NCBI GenBank assembly: GCA_963513935.1
Contig: OY740772.1
Span: forward strand, 14,788,098 to 14,852,097
DNA length: 64,000 nucleotides
Direction of reading: 5' to 3'
From: Aphrophora alni
Lineage: Eukaryota > Arthropoda > Insecta > Hemiptera > Aphrophoridae
Below, in pieces: positions 22,687 to 33,730 of the stretch. The notes beneath the pieces were generated by a model, which was not told the DNA's origin, ran no database searches, and worked only from the letters and a program-made list of their open reading frames with translations. Every line of letters begins with the position of its first letter. The first letter of the stretch is position 1. The translations under genes and the position numbers were made by a program.

Positions 22687-23676
22687 CCCTAGAAAGCTAA
22701 TCTGTTCAAAAATTACATTAATGCTAAACTATCGTAAATTTCACGACAGGTTAAAAAAAAAAAAAAAAATACTTCTGGTTACAAAATTGAACTTTAATGA
22801 ATACATGTAGTCAAAACATATCACTAAAAACATTTTTGCGCCAAATTTACGCATTTACAAGTCTTCGATGCAGTCGACACAGCACTTTCCGCGATGCTCA
22901 GCGCAAATTGGTTTGTTGCAGCGGCAGCAGTATACTGTTGTCATCCTTCTCTTGACTGACGGGAAAATCCCACAAATTGTTCGTGGTAGGTTTTGAGAAA
23001 GGTCATGGGCGCTGCCTGACACCGGAACTTTCAAGATATCAGCAATAGATTGGCGGAGTTTGCGAGTCAAAGTTGGGTACTGCAACCGCTTTTGAAGCCA
23101 TGACTCGATAAGGTTCTGGGGTATTTGCATGGCAAACTTCCTTCTTGACAGTGGTTTCTGGCCGCTTTTCACAACATTAGTGACGTAAATGACATATGAA
23201 TTTACAAGAATAATATTTAGCATGCCATAAAATACGCACAAAGGCCACCTTTTAGTCTTACGGCTGCACGACATTTGGTCCATCATATCAACTGCCCCTT
23301 TTGTGGCATTGTAAGTCTCGATTACTTGAGGTTACTTGGAGACTTGAGCGATTACAGGCTTTTCGTGGCTAGTAGATAGTAGCAAAACAATTTTTGAACT
23401 TTTCACCTTGTAAGAAACCATGGTTTTAGGGCCATCAAATCGAAACAGTTAACGGAAAAATCCAAACATTAAAGCTAAACTATCGTAAAATTTACGAGCG
23501 ACTAACAGCTGAACTAAATTGACAAACTGCACCGAAACGTGCCAAACACTGACCGACTGAGAGGCCCCAGTGCGACACGGAACTGGACGGGCGAGTCCAT
23601 TACGCATGTTAAGGGGAGGAAACTAGGCAAAAACAAAACATGCTCGTAATTTTTACGATAGTTTAGCTTTCTAGGG
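22687..23676. mobile_element. piggyBac-type element C with TTAA duplication
   Basis: Starts CCCTAGAAAGCTAA and ends TTAGCTTTCTAGGG, bordered by TTAA at 22683-22686 and 23677-23680. The ends closely resemble those of the original lepidopteran piggyBac (CCCTAGAAAGATA). The 990-bp body keeps the C-terminal third of the transposase on the minus strand. A second block, AGCTAAACTATCGTAAAATT, lies internally at 23471-23490 and repeats the terminal sequence in direct orientation. Confidence 0.9.
22855..23430 (-). pseudogene. piggyBac transposase C-terminal part in element C
   Basis: The minus strand reads VSYKVKSSKIVLLLSTSHEK, (one stop) then ETYNATKGAVDMMDQM with the third catalytic Asp region, SCSRKTKRWPLCVFYGMLNI, and ends with a Cys-rich finger: CCRCNKPICAEHRGKCCVDC. 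The 3' end (22855) is intact, including the Cys-rich domain that binds the transposon ends in this family. The N-terminal half and the first catalytic Asp residues are absent, so it cannot transpose itself. From 23286 down the frame is open for 143 codons. Confidence 0.88.
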
Positions 23677-23769
23677 TTAATTACTCAAATACATTATATT
23701 GTCTTGTTATATTTAAATATAAGTTTATAAATATGAATTACAAAGTCCAGTTATAATATAATTGCCGTG

Positions 23770-24000
23770 ATTAAAAAAAAAAAAATTGAGGAAATATATA
23801 ATGAAAATGATATTTTCTTCAACATAATCTCCATCTTGATCTCCACACCACTCCTTACAATGTTGATCATCTTGATCTCCACTGTAGGATACAATGTGGA
23901 GGACATCATCAGAATAACTCCATCGCTTTTGCTTTCATTACATCTATGAAATCAAAACGGGTTCATTTTAATGAAGATTCGTTCTTTGGAGAAAAAAAGT
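23770..24000 (-). pseudogene. mariner-type transposase C-terminal fragment
   Basis: The minus strand reads DQHCKEWCGDQDGDYVEENI, matching the mariner C-terminal 'C....GDY(V/I)E' signature, with further degenerate sequence upstream towards 24350. Confidence 0.5.
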
Positions 24001-24002
24001 CA

Positions 24003-24350
24003 CGAGGTACAATGGATGTTCCAATATGGGGAATTCTGTGCATCATCAAACATCTCTTGACAAACAGCTTGTTGAGTGCCATCTGACTGTCTTGGTGAAG
24101 AATTCAGGAGCTGTTCTTCTACATTTCAGATATTTTCTTCCCAACTGTACACGAAGAGCTATCAAGTGGGGCTTGGCCATGAGGTACAATGGATGTTCCA
24201 ATATGGGGAATTCTGTGCATCATCAAACATCTCTTGACAAACAGCTTGTTGAGTGCCATCTGACTGTCTTGGTGAAGAATTCAGGAGCTGTTCTTCTACA
24301 TTTCAGATATTTTCTTCCCAACTGTACATGAAGAGCTATCAAGACCTACT
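24003..24350. repeat. 177-bp tandem duplication
   Basis: Two copies of a 177-bp unit starting GAGGTACAATGGATGTTCC at 24003 and 24180, nearly identical (for example ACACGAAG versus ACATGAAG). It lies in what is probably a mariner remnant on the minus strand (reading MAKPHLIALRVQLGRKYLK). Confidence 0.9.
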
Positions 24351-24603
24351 TATAGTATATCTGAGGAGGTAAAAGAGCATCCTGCTCACAGTCACAGGGT
24401 AACAGTAAAAATATCAGATAGGTTATTTTTAAGCCCCACATCGTATATCCAACTATCTTAAACTTTTACATTTGTTGAGCTAATCTGATGGTTTAAGGGA
24501 TCCATAAACATCGCCCCCCCCCCCTAGCAGAAGATAAAAGACATTCCTGGTTTATACTGGGTGGCAAGATTGAAGATGGTGTGAACCAACAAATGAGCCA
24601 TTG

Positions 24604-24632
24604 GACAACAATAACAACAACAACAACAACAT
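24604..24632. repeat. (AAC)n microsatellite
   Basis: ACAATAACAACAACAACAAC and continuing; a short trinucleotide array. Confidence 0.85.
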
Positions 24633-24839
24633 TTGTACAAGAAAAAATGGCTCTATTATTTTACAGTACAGTACTCGGTTACAGAATATATTTAATACAA
24701 TCTGTTGTTTACTTACAGTTCACTGTGTGATTGGTGAGTTCTTATTTTTATTATATTTTCTTATATTTATTATCTGTTATGTAATTTTATAACTTTTTGT
24801 TAAATTTTGAATAAGAAATGCAACAAATATGTGTGTTAA

Positions 24840-25620
24840 AGTGTTGAAGCATCTGTATCATTAACGAATACAACAGCAACATTTATCTGTCACTGTGATC
24901 TATGGTAAGTTACATAGTTGCACCTATCTTGTTCTCTCCCTTTTCAATATAAATTTCTCCTCCCTCCCCTCCAAGTGCCGTGCTAGTTAGTGTAGCGTCT
25001 TTTGCAGTTGTGCACAAGTTGCATTGCTGAAAGTTTTTTTTTAAGGTTAAAAAGAGACTAAAATGAGCCTATTGGTTATGTTTTATGATTAACCAGTGTT
25101 GGGGTTGTGATGTGATATAAGAAAAAATCACCCCTTCTATGTATCATCAAAGACAAAAACCTTCACAACATATTTCCCAATGTTGATATAAATCTTTGAA
25201 TTATTTTTTAGCTTAGCCATAACTAACTATAGTGGTGAACGCTCATTTTCAGTATTGAAGCGAGTGAAAACTACTTACATAACTCATTGAGACAAACTAA
25301 ACTAATGTTCATGCAGTTATGGAAATTGAATGTAATGTCACTTAGTCCCTCAAATTTCAAGAGCTAATAAAACATTTTCTAAAAATAAAAAAAGATCATC
25401 GCTTGGGGTTTTATAAGTACCTGAAAAAACTATGAACATGGATATACTAACTTCATAATGAATTTTTTAAATCTTACGGATGTGGTTGATAATATGAGAA
25501 TTATAATATAAGAACAGCAAATTGCTTAATGTTAATAATACTAACAGTTTTTATAAAACATAATTTTTGACTTCTTCGATGTTGGCAACCTACATATGTT
25601 GTAGATTTTTATAATATTTT
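24840..25620 (+). pseudogene. hAT transposase C-terminal remnant, copy 2
   Basis: Reads GERSFSVLKRVKTTYITH, with the hAT dimerisation motif better kept than in copy 1. It is colinear with 18170-19000, down to the shared tail GATGTTGGCAACCTAC.TATGTTGTA. Copies diverged by many small indels, so both are old. Confidence 0.75.
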
Positions 25621-26690
25621 GTTGTTTTCGTAGAAACATTTTTCAGTATGTCAATAACAACGTGTGCTGTACAGATAAACTACTTTTTATCATTTTCTGC
25701 TCACTACTGCTTAGTATAATTTTATTTTTGATTATATCAAAGATTCAGAACAATTCTATTATATTGTAAATGCTTAATAAGCTTGAAATAACTTTTAATC
25801 AAGATCTATTTTGAAAAGATACCAAGAGTAATGAAATTTTAATTCATAAAACAAGATCAGGTTTTTTTCTCTAATTATATAACAAAACTGTTTGAAAGTC
25901 AGTGTAGCTTCTTGGTAAGCATAGTTTACTCTTACTATTATTACAAGTTTATATCAGTAACAATTTGAGGAGAGGTTAATAACACATTTAATTGCCAAGA
26001 GGGGAAATTTGTTTCAATACGGCACTGGCCATAACCCTACTCTAATTGATTTTATCTATAAAATTTATTTAATTCCTAAATTTCTTTTTAAAATATTTGT
26101 TAATTCATTTAAACCTGCTCTAATCAGTACAAAGGAAGCAGAGTTTTAGTCATACAAAAATGTCTCTGTATATGAGTATGTGAGAAAATAAAAGGGTCAC
26201 TGACTTATACCTCATGTAACCTGTAATAATATTAAAAAAACACTGAAATTGTTTTCCCTCACATTGACTGCATAGAGTCGGCATTATCCTGATTATATCA
26301 ACTATAAACTACTGACTTAAAAACAATTGCACCATGCAACCTTGTATTAGTCTGAATAATTAATTACATGCACGTGTAGAGTATTGCATGCAAAACTATA
26401 GCAGCTTAGGTGCACACTAATGTATCTATAGGGAATTAGCTTTTAAATAATTTTATATACACAAAAATGGCTTTTTATATGCAGTAGTTATAACAAGACT
26501 AACCAATTTGTGTACATATTTTGTTTTATTTCCAAAATATAAGTAATATTGTAGAAAGTTATACGATTTTTTTCCCTCAAAACATTGAAAAATTCTGAAT
26601 GGATTTTGATTCAATTTTGTACATAGACATATATTGATCATATATCTAGGTAGTACTTTTATTATAATTATTAGGTCAAACTTTGGAATG
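25621..26690. other. Intron 1 segment, nothing recognised
   Basis: AT-rich, no frame or repeat could be assigned. It ends at a G-run at about 26690-26700. Confidence 0.35.
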
Positions 26691-26699
26691 GGGGGGGGG

Positions 26700-27060
26700 G
26701 CTTCTTCAAACACTCTCTGGATTTCTGGACATGCTAGGATTAGGAGGAATGAATGTGCAGACATAATAGCTAACAAATAATCAGCAGGGAAACTTGGAGG
26801 ATCATCAGAAAGACCACGAGATAAGGTAGAGGAGTATCTTAAGTTTAAGGATGAGTAAGCTCTCAACTTCGTGCCCCATCTAAGCAAATTGGATTTCACC
26901 TTCTCTTGTAAGGACAGGCAATATAAGATAGGGTTCATTATATATCACCTTCACCTGAGCAAACATATCCACAGGATATGCATATCATTGTGCATCCTCT
27001 GACTCTGTTCAGGAAACGTGGTCTGAAGAGGAATCTCTCAAGATAAACTTGTCAAGAAAA
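26700..27060 (+). pseudogene. Non-LTR retrotransposon RNase H and tail fragment
   Basis: The plus strand reads WISGHARIRRNECADIIANK, the characteristic last motif of LINE RNase H (WI.GH..I.GNE.AD..A), then a stop-containing stretch with YLKFKDE and HLSKHIHRI..S like the following Cys/His tail. Several stops are present. It is not the same copy as the fragments at 11120 and 22029. Confidence 0.75.
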
Positions 27061-28499
27061 TTCTAGAATTCTAGAAACTTATGGTTCTTCTTAGAGGTGT
27101 CCAGGGGTATCACAAAATATATTATTCATTTGGAAGTGCAATAAAACCTTGTGGCTGGTGTACAAAAGGAATAAACCAACTGATTAAAGGAATAAGAAGA
27201 ACTTTACATAAGTCAATGAAAATATTTTTCAGGAATATTTATGATGGAAGTGAAGTGATGGATTCAACCGGTTTATGTCACTGAACAACCTCTATGTGTT
27301 AGAATGTGTTATGTTTCTCACCCTACCTTAATCATGCCCTAACCTAAGCGGTGTAATTTATGTTTAAACAAATGTTTTAAAGTGTAATATTTTTTACATA
27401 TATAAGTTTATTTGTATGTAGTTTTACTCTTAATATCTGTTTTATAGTAATAAATTTTATTTGATCAATTATTATTTTTTATCAAAATTACACAATATAA
27501 AAAGCTGGAAAAATAACACTTGAATAAAAATTATTAAAAATTGTATTATTTTTTATGTTAATATACATAACAACCTTCAATCTAAATAAATAAAAACAGA
27601 GTTATCTTTTCCGGTTACTTAGTAACAATTCTGGGAAAATCACAAAATTAAGTGAATTCCTGGGCATGCTCAATGTTATTTTCATGTAGCACCCAAAGTG
27701 TTCATAACCCAAATCATTTTGCAAATAAATAAATAAATTACTGTACAGGAATAATTCACAAAAAAACAAAAATAAACCTTGACTGCCATCATTAAACATT
27801 TTACTTGAATCAAATGTCATACAAAGCATAGAGCGAGTTAAATGTCATAAACTAAGCAAGTTTAAATATATAAATTTATGTTTTAATTTCCAGAAAGTTG
27901 ATAATAGAAAAGAAAAACTTATCTGACATAATGAAATACATGGGCAAAGACTTGTTAATAAAAAAAAAACTACATTATTTTTTCTTTTATGTAATTAATA
28001 TAGAGACTTTAAAACAATTCACGGCTTCATTTTGTCTTAAAAGGCTAACATATATTTTTTTTTGACATTCAAAATACTGTCTCTCCATAGTTTAAGAGAG
28101 AATAAAATAAATTATCAGAGACAAAAAGTATGAGTCTGTATATAAGATTGTCTATTGTAAAAAATGCAAACAATTGTTATCTTTAATATCTATTACGTAT
28201 ATTGTTCATAATAATAGCAAACAAACTGCATTGTCTTCAAGCCTAATAAACCATTTTCTTTCATTTAACTATTGTTGGAGGACAATAGAAATAGATTTGT
28301 TATAGTTTATTTAATTGAATTTAAGTTGGAACAACATTTTATACTTTAGAGTTTTAAATTAACAAATCATCATCTTCATCATGATAAATAATGCATACCG
28401 TAGCTAATTACCAATAAATAAATTTAGATTAAGACTTTAATTACTTTGTTGCAAATACAAGTACTTTTGAAAAGTATCTTAATGGTTTGTTTAAATAAG
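27061..28499. other. Intron 1 segment, nothing recognised
   Basis: A 67-codon plus-strand frame at 27081-27284 has no family resemblance I can name and follows directly on the LINE remnant. The rest is AT-rich. Confidence 0.3.
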
Positions 28500-28700
28500 A
28501 GGGGCATTCAAATATAAAAATGAATTTATCAGCTAAAATTTATTTATTGAATATAATGAAATTTTGATTATTAAAATTATTTATTGACTTAAATACTAAT
28601 TTTCTATGCAGTCCCCTGCCATTGCAATACAATTGTTCCCCAACTCGACGTTTCTTAATTTCAGAAGAGTAGAAGTCTTGTGACTACATGTTAACCCATT
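28500..28700 (-). pseudogene. mariner-type transposase C-terminus with terminal repeat
   Basis: The minus strand reads NNCIAMAGDCIEN, matching the mariner C-terminal 'C(I/L)...GDY(I/V)E' motif, and ends at a terminal-repeat-like segment read on the plus strand as GAGGGGCATTCAAATATAAA. It probably belongs to the same insertion as 29280-29480. Confidence 0.55.
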
Positions 28701-29083
28701 TTTGTACAGTGTAAATAATCTACATTTTGGTAGCCTATATGGATTATTAAAACCTATATTATTATTACTGAGTTGTGAGCTCCGTTTCAGAAAAAAAACA
28801 AAGATAATTGGCTATTTGTTTTTAAACATCTTTAATATTATACAAAGTTGTGCACAACACCGTGATATTCTAACAAAATTAAGTTATATCATCAAAAATT
28901 AGTTTTTAAAATGTTGAGCTAGAATTTACATATGCTGATTTGTAAACATTTTTATATTTCTTAACATAGCAACCATTTGAATAAAATAACAGATAACTTG
29001 CAAGTTATTAAGTCTGTGCCCTCATTATAATCTTTTTATTATTTTTTTTATTAAGTTCCGTCAAGTTATCTTTTTTTTCTTTT

Positions 29084-29277
29084 CTTTTTTTTGTCATTTA
29101 TTGCATAACAGCAGTTTCAAATTTTGTTCAGGCATTGCTGAATGCTGGTAGTTTGTGTGTGTTTGTATGTGTTTTTAATTTATGACAAAATTTGTGATTT
29201 ACAACTACCAGTATTTGACGATGACTGAATGAAAAGTCAAAAGCTGCTGTCGTGCAATAAATGACGAAAAAAAACTA
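29084..29277. repeat. MITE with inverted repeats of about 70-80 bp, inside a mariner remnant
   Basis: Left arm from about 29084 (GTCATTTATTGCATAACAGC, later AATGCTGGTAGTTTG) and right arm to about 29277 (CAACTACCAGTATTTGACG, GCTGCTGTCGTGCAATAAATGACG) are reverse complements with mismatches. The middle is GT-rich. Confidence 0.7.
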
Positions 29278-29279
29278 GG

Positions 29280-29480
29280 AGGTTTGACGAAAATTCAAAG
29301 TAATTATCTAAATAATCTCCACATTAGAAATGAATTACTTCTCTCCTAAAAATTCTATAAGTGGGCTAAAAAGGTGAAAGTCCAAAGGTGTTAAATCGGG
29401 ACTATAACAGGATGAGGTAGAATCTCACTTGGGTTTCCACGGCATTTTATAATTAAAGCGGCAATGTCCTGAAGGAAACA
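29280..29480 (-). pseudogene. mariner-type transposase catalytic-end fragment
   Basis: The minus strand reads CYSPDLTPLDFHLFSPLIEF, the signature around the third catalytic Asp of mariner ((Y)SPDL.P.D(Y/F)HLF), preceded by GNPSEILPHP in the adjoining frame. Confidence 0.8.
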
Positions 29481-29534
29481 ACTGAAGGAATGCTGGGCAA
29501 CTTTTTCAAATAATAAACAGGAACATAACCAAGA

Positions 29535-29902
29535 AACAAGATAAATATACAAATACTGGTGTATATAGATTAAACTGCAGCTCATGCAACAAATTTTACA
29601 TAGGACAGACAGGACGCCCGTTTAAATCACGATACAAAGAACATATTCAAGCGCTAAAACACCCTGAAAAATCTAAGTTTGCGGAACATTTGATAGATAA
29701 TGATCATAAACATGACAACATGGAAATTAACATGCAAGTACTTAAAAATTGTAAAAAGGGCAACTATATGAACCGCTTGGAAGAATACCTTATTTATCGT
29801 AGCGAATTGCAGAACCCTGATGGATTGTTGAATGACAAAAAAAGGTTTGAAGCAACCCCCACCTTCGAGCTGATAAACAGATTAACCGCCTTACGCATAT
29901 GA
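29535..29902 (+). pseudogene. Penelope-like element, GIY-YIG endonuclease part (5'-truncated)
   Basis: About 115 codons: NTGVYRLNCSSCNKFYIGQT, GRPFKSRYKEH, later FAEHLIDNDHKHDNMEINM, LEEYLIYRSELQNPDGLLND and a C-terminus ELINRLTALRI. This is the GIY-YIG nuclease of Penelope-like elements (GVY.L.C..C...YIGQTGR.F..R..EH). No internal stop is seen from about 29535 to the TGA at 29900-29902, so the copy is fairly young. The reverse transcriptase is missing. A hairpin with a GAAAC motif lies about 120 bp downstream. Confidence 0.85.
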
Positions 29903-30020
29903 CCAATGCATAGTATACTATGTAGTGCCGGCACGGTGACATTAAAATATTGTGTTTCTCGTGCGTGAATGTTATGTGTTACTTGTATTTTTGTGTTGAA
30001 TATTTTAACTAAGTGTTATC

Positions 30021-30052
30021 ACCCGACGATGGACGATAATGTCCGAAACACG
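30021..30052 (+). ncRNA. Hammerhead-like core in a Penelope tail
   Basis: CCGACGA (30023-30029), stem GGAC/GTCC (30031-30034 and 30041-30044), then GAAAC (30045-30049). The order CUGANGA - stem II - GAAAC is the conserved hammerhead core; U4 is C here. Penelope-like elements are known to carry hammerhead ribozymes in their terminal regions. Stems I and III were not established. Confidence 0.4.
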
Positions 30053-30149
30053 TGTTGTGAATAAATACATGACAATATAAACAAAATAGAATTATTGTTT
30101 TTGTTTGTCAAGTCCTCAACGATGACAGTTACTCATGACTGTCTAATCA

Positions 30150-30334
30150 CTAGTCATGAACATCAATTCTTCCTTCACTAAACGGCCTATGCCATTTACA
30201 CCCTTGTTCATAACTCTTTCGCCATACACTTCCATGATTTTTAGTTGTGGATGAATTTTAGAAGAAAAAATATGTTTGGATTTAAAATCTAACCACAGAG
30301 CACAATTCTTAATCCGTGGGATTGTGATTAACAT
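30150..30334 (-). pseudogene. Possible mariner N-terminal fragment
   Basis: The minus strand reads MEVYGERVMNKGVNGIGRL and VKEELMFMTS, which resembles the mariner N-terminal pattern '(E)VYGE..M(S)..V..W.R.F.EGR..V(H)D' after divergence. Weak on its own. Confidence 0.4.
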
Positions 30335-31119
30335 AGTGTTTTTACAATGTAATAGAAAGAAACAATTATTACATATGCAGAGACTTGAAACTCACAGGTG
30401 ACATAGATCTGTAAAAAACGGACTGACCTTGAAAATGGTCTAGTATGTAGCTTGCATGATTACAGTGTACAAATAAATTACTCTTGTATAACCACACATA
30501 TAAAAAACACTAAGAACTTATTCAAGCTTGTTCGTGGAAACATGTACTAGATTTGTCTTTTACAAACTTTTTTTTACTGTTTTCTCCACTGGTGCATATA
30601 TTTTACACTGCATGTTCACACAATCTTGCTGTTGACTAAATATGGTAACATCACCTATTCGGGAATTTTTGACATTAGGTTTTGCTAACAAACACCATAT
30701 AAAAGTCTTGAGCCATCAATAATAATTTTTTTCTGTATTTTAAAAACTAGTTTTTAATCAGTACGATAGTAACGAGCATTCCATTTATATTTTTGAAGAA
30801 TATCAATAGCTTTCTATTTAATAGAAATAAATGTCTTATTTGATATATAGTATAAAACTATTTTTTAACTGCTATTTTAATTTGATGTATGAAGATATTT
30901 TTTAAGTAAGAACTGTATGTGCACTATAACCAGAAAGCTACAGTCCAGAGCAGTTTCAAGGACAGGAGCTCTTTACAAGTTTCCTCACAACATCCCTAGC
31001 ACCTTTCAAATCTCTGCATGTGTTAATGATTTGTTTATTTCATTGTACAAATGCAATATATCAAACATAATAACAATCTTGCTCATTGCAAAGTACTCAT
31101 GGTGATTAGATTTTTGAAC
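30335..31119. other. Intron 1 segment, nothing recognised
   Basis: AT-rich, no assignable frame or repeat. Confidence 0.35.
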
Positions 31120-31432
31120 GCAACAGATTTGTTCTACTTAAATTCATCGTTTACTTGTGGAAGTGTATGGAATGAATGACAGCAAGTAAGTAAATGGTGT
31201 AGGCTGTTAAATGAAGGAAGAATTGGTACTCATGATGAGTCATGGATCCAGACGGCCAACTGTCTTCACTGAGGATAAAAAAGTCAATATGGACACTTCA
31301 TTATTGATAAACTACATGAGCATTTTCCTTAACTTTCATGAAATTTATTACATTTTTTCTGTTAAGCTTCAGTACAAGAAGATTTGTGCCAGTTGGATTC
31401 CAAGAATGCTTACACAGAAACACTGCTCCCAA
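31120..31432 (+). pseudogene. Outer mariner copy, N-terminal half
   Basis: The plus strand reads in shifted frames CRLLNEGRIGTHDES, then VFTEDKKVNMDTSLLINYM, and VKLQYKKICASWIPRMLTQ (near 31360-31420), colinear with the DNA-binding domain and linker of mariner transposase. It stops abruptly at about 31432, where the opposite-strand copy begins. Confidence 0.7.
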
Positions 31433-31433
31433 C

Positions 31434-32214
31434 AAAAATGTCGAATCCCTGCATGAGTGTCACCAGCAGTATGGGGCCGAACATTGTCATGGAGTAACAC
31501 AATTTCTTTACTGAGCATTCCTCTATGTTTATTTTGAATTCCATGCCATAGTTTTCTTAAAGTCTACCAATATCGTGCCACATTATTTGTTTCACCTCCG
31601 GGAAGAAATTCAGTAACCAAAATCCCATAACACAGTGCACATGATTTTTTGTTCTGACATTGTTGTTTTGAACTTTTGTTTTTTCGGAGATTGAGTGTGT
31701 CTCCACTCCATTGACTGTTATTTGAATTCTGGTGTGACATGACGAACCCAAGTTTCATTACTTGTTACAATTTGGTTTAAAAAGTCCTCTCCCTCTTCAC
31801 ACAGTACCGTATGAGAAATGTCAAATCACTGCCAAGTCTCTTGGTTTTGTGAACATTTTTGGAACCCATCAGTAACACAACTTGTGATAACCTGAGTGGT
31901 CTGTAACAATTTCATAAAAAAACAGTTCGTGAAATTTGCAGAAATTTATTTGAAAACTTTGTCTTTGTGAAACGTCTGTTCTCATGGAGTTTTTCGTCAA
32001 CTTTCCTTACCAAATCATCGTTGACAACAGAAGGCTGATACTCTGAGTCGTGGACATTTGTTCGACCTTGATTAAACACTCTAATCCACTTTCTCACCAT
32101 TCCATCACTCATTGCGTCTTCACCGTAAACACTTTAACTTGACAATAAATTACGGCCGGTTTCACATTCCTTGCATTGAAAATACATTCCTTAGTTTCCG
32201 AATACACCTCGTAG
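31434..32214 (-). pseudogene. Inverted mariner copy inside another mariner
   Basis: On the minus strand the order is: terminal repeat TACGAGGTGTATTCGGAAAC at 32214-32195; GEDAMSDGMVRKWIRVFNQG; NDDLVRKVDEKLHENRRFT; EEGEDFLNQIVTSNETWVRH near 31780-31720; a QQSMEWRHTHSPKKTK-like block; and VLLHDNVRPHTAGDTH near 31490. These cover the helix-turn-helix region and the first two catalytic Asp regions, with stops and deletions. The C-terminus is missing. Confidence 0.82.
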
Positions 32215-32216
32215 AT

Positions 32217-32420
32217 TGTTTAAATGGACAGGTGGTAGACTTTTACATTGATGGGATCAACAAATTTTAGCACACATGCTTTTTGCCGAGTGCTTAGATC
32301 ACCATGGAGATTACATAGAAAAATAAAGAAATATTTTAATTTGTAATGCAAGTTCAAATTATGTTCATTAATAAAGTTTTCTGAAAACTGTAATAAAACT
32401 ATTCTTACTTTAAAAATAAT
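32217..32420 (+). pseudogene. Outer mariner copy, C-terminal part
   Basis: LNGQVVDFYIDGINKF with later a degenerate HGDYIEK-like stretch, then the tail TTCATTAATAAAGTTTTCTG that also follows the mariner copy at 3627-3646. The junction GTAGATTG at 32213-32220 has a TA, the mariner target site. Confidence 0.7.
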
Positions 32421-33384
32421 CCTTGTAAAACAGTAAACTTGGAACTTTCAGTATTTTAGAGCTTAAGTGAACCCATCTCTTAAAGAAATTGTATCACAAT
32501 CTAATTATTTTGTCAAAGTGTTTATTCCTATTCTTTCTTGAAAAAAGAATAGCAATCATACTTATTTATAACTTTGAAAAGTGTTTACACAAACTTACAG
32601 TTATTGTTTAAAAAATTCATACTTGCACCATATAAAGAGAAACAAAAAATGCCTTTGCCTTCATTGTTCATGTATGTAACTATATTATTTGTTAAAATTA
32701 ATACTAATAATTTTACATATAACACAAATATGCATGCATTCAATAATAAAAATAAGAAGAATATTTTTGTTTAATTTTATAGAACTAAAATGGCATATCA
32801 AGATGTTTTTTATAATGGACCAAAATTGTATAATGCCCTAACATTATGTTTCAAAAATATTATTAATGTTGAAACATTTAGACCAAAAATTAAAGTTTTT
32901 TTTTCTGCAAAAGGCATATTATTTGATCGGTGACTTTTTATTTTCTAACTGAACATTTTAAATGTTAATTAAATAATAGATTTATAAGGACAACCTGTAT
33001 AATTCTAAATTATTATTGATTAGTACCTATATAATTATTATATAATATAGCCATAAAATTGTAATAATGTTATATTGAAGTTGCCATGTTTGTAAGAAAA
33101 AACCCCACGAGAATAAATTATTCTCATTCTTATATATTCCCACATCCTAAAAACTTGAAGTTTGGATAGAGATTTCATGAAAACTTAATCTGAGATAGAT
33201 ATTCTTCAAAGATTTCATCAATTCAAACAATTATTGCCTATCCATTCATAGCCCAATTCAAAGAAGGTAAATTAATAATTGCTATTTTTAAGAAGATAGA
33301 CCTACAGCGCACTTCTCTTGAACTTCCACGGCACTACACCAAAACATATTTTGAAAGTATTTATTCCATCAAGTAAATTAATAC
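32421..33384. other. Intron 1 segment, nothing recognised
   Basis: AT-rich; no assignable frame or repeat. Confidence 0.35.
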
Positions 33385-33560
33385 CACTAAAATTTTTTTC
33401 TGGATAGGAGTTAAAGGATCAGTGTACAAGAATTGCTCCAAAACAATCAATAAGTTGAAAGAGGCAATCATAACCTATACAAAATCCATAACAAAGGGTT
33501 AAGTGATATATTGTAAATGAAGGATGACATGTTGAACACCTTGTGCAAAGTATTAGATAC
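33385..33560 (+). pseudogene. mariner-like (DUF4817-type) transposase C-terminal fragment
   Basis: The plus strand reads IFFWIGVKGSVYKNCSKTIN and KLKEAI.TYTKSITKG. In this insect transposase group the C-terminus has 'DFFLWGYVK..VY......I..LK..I..A...I'. A short degenerate stretch, but the spacing fits. A fragment of the matching N-terminal type is at 56318. Confidence 0.5.
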
Positions 33561-33730
33561 TAAATAATTAATTAGTTATTTATAAATACATTTCTTTTAT
33601 TTCAGTAGCACTTAAACTCCTTATTCCATATAGTCTTTTTGAACATACAGTATAAATGTAGCAATCCAAAGCAGAGCCTAGATGTTAACTACAAATAGGC
33701 TGATATTATTATAAATTAAAACAAACTTAC

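Noticed and set aside
24026..24331. 101-codon plus-strand frame with two identical halves
   Set aside because: Produced by the 177-bp tandem duplication; the coding direction of the host remnant appears to be minus.
26453..26938. 161-codon minus-strand frame
   Set aside because: It is the reverse shadow of a plus-strand LINE RNase H remnant (WISGHARIRRNECAD) and has no protein-like composition.
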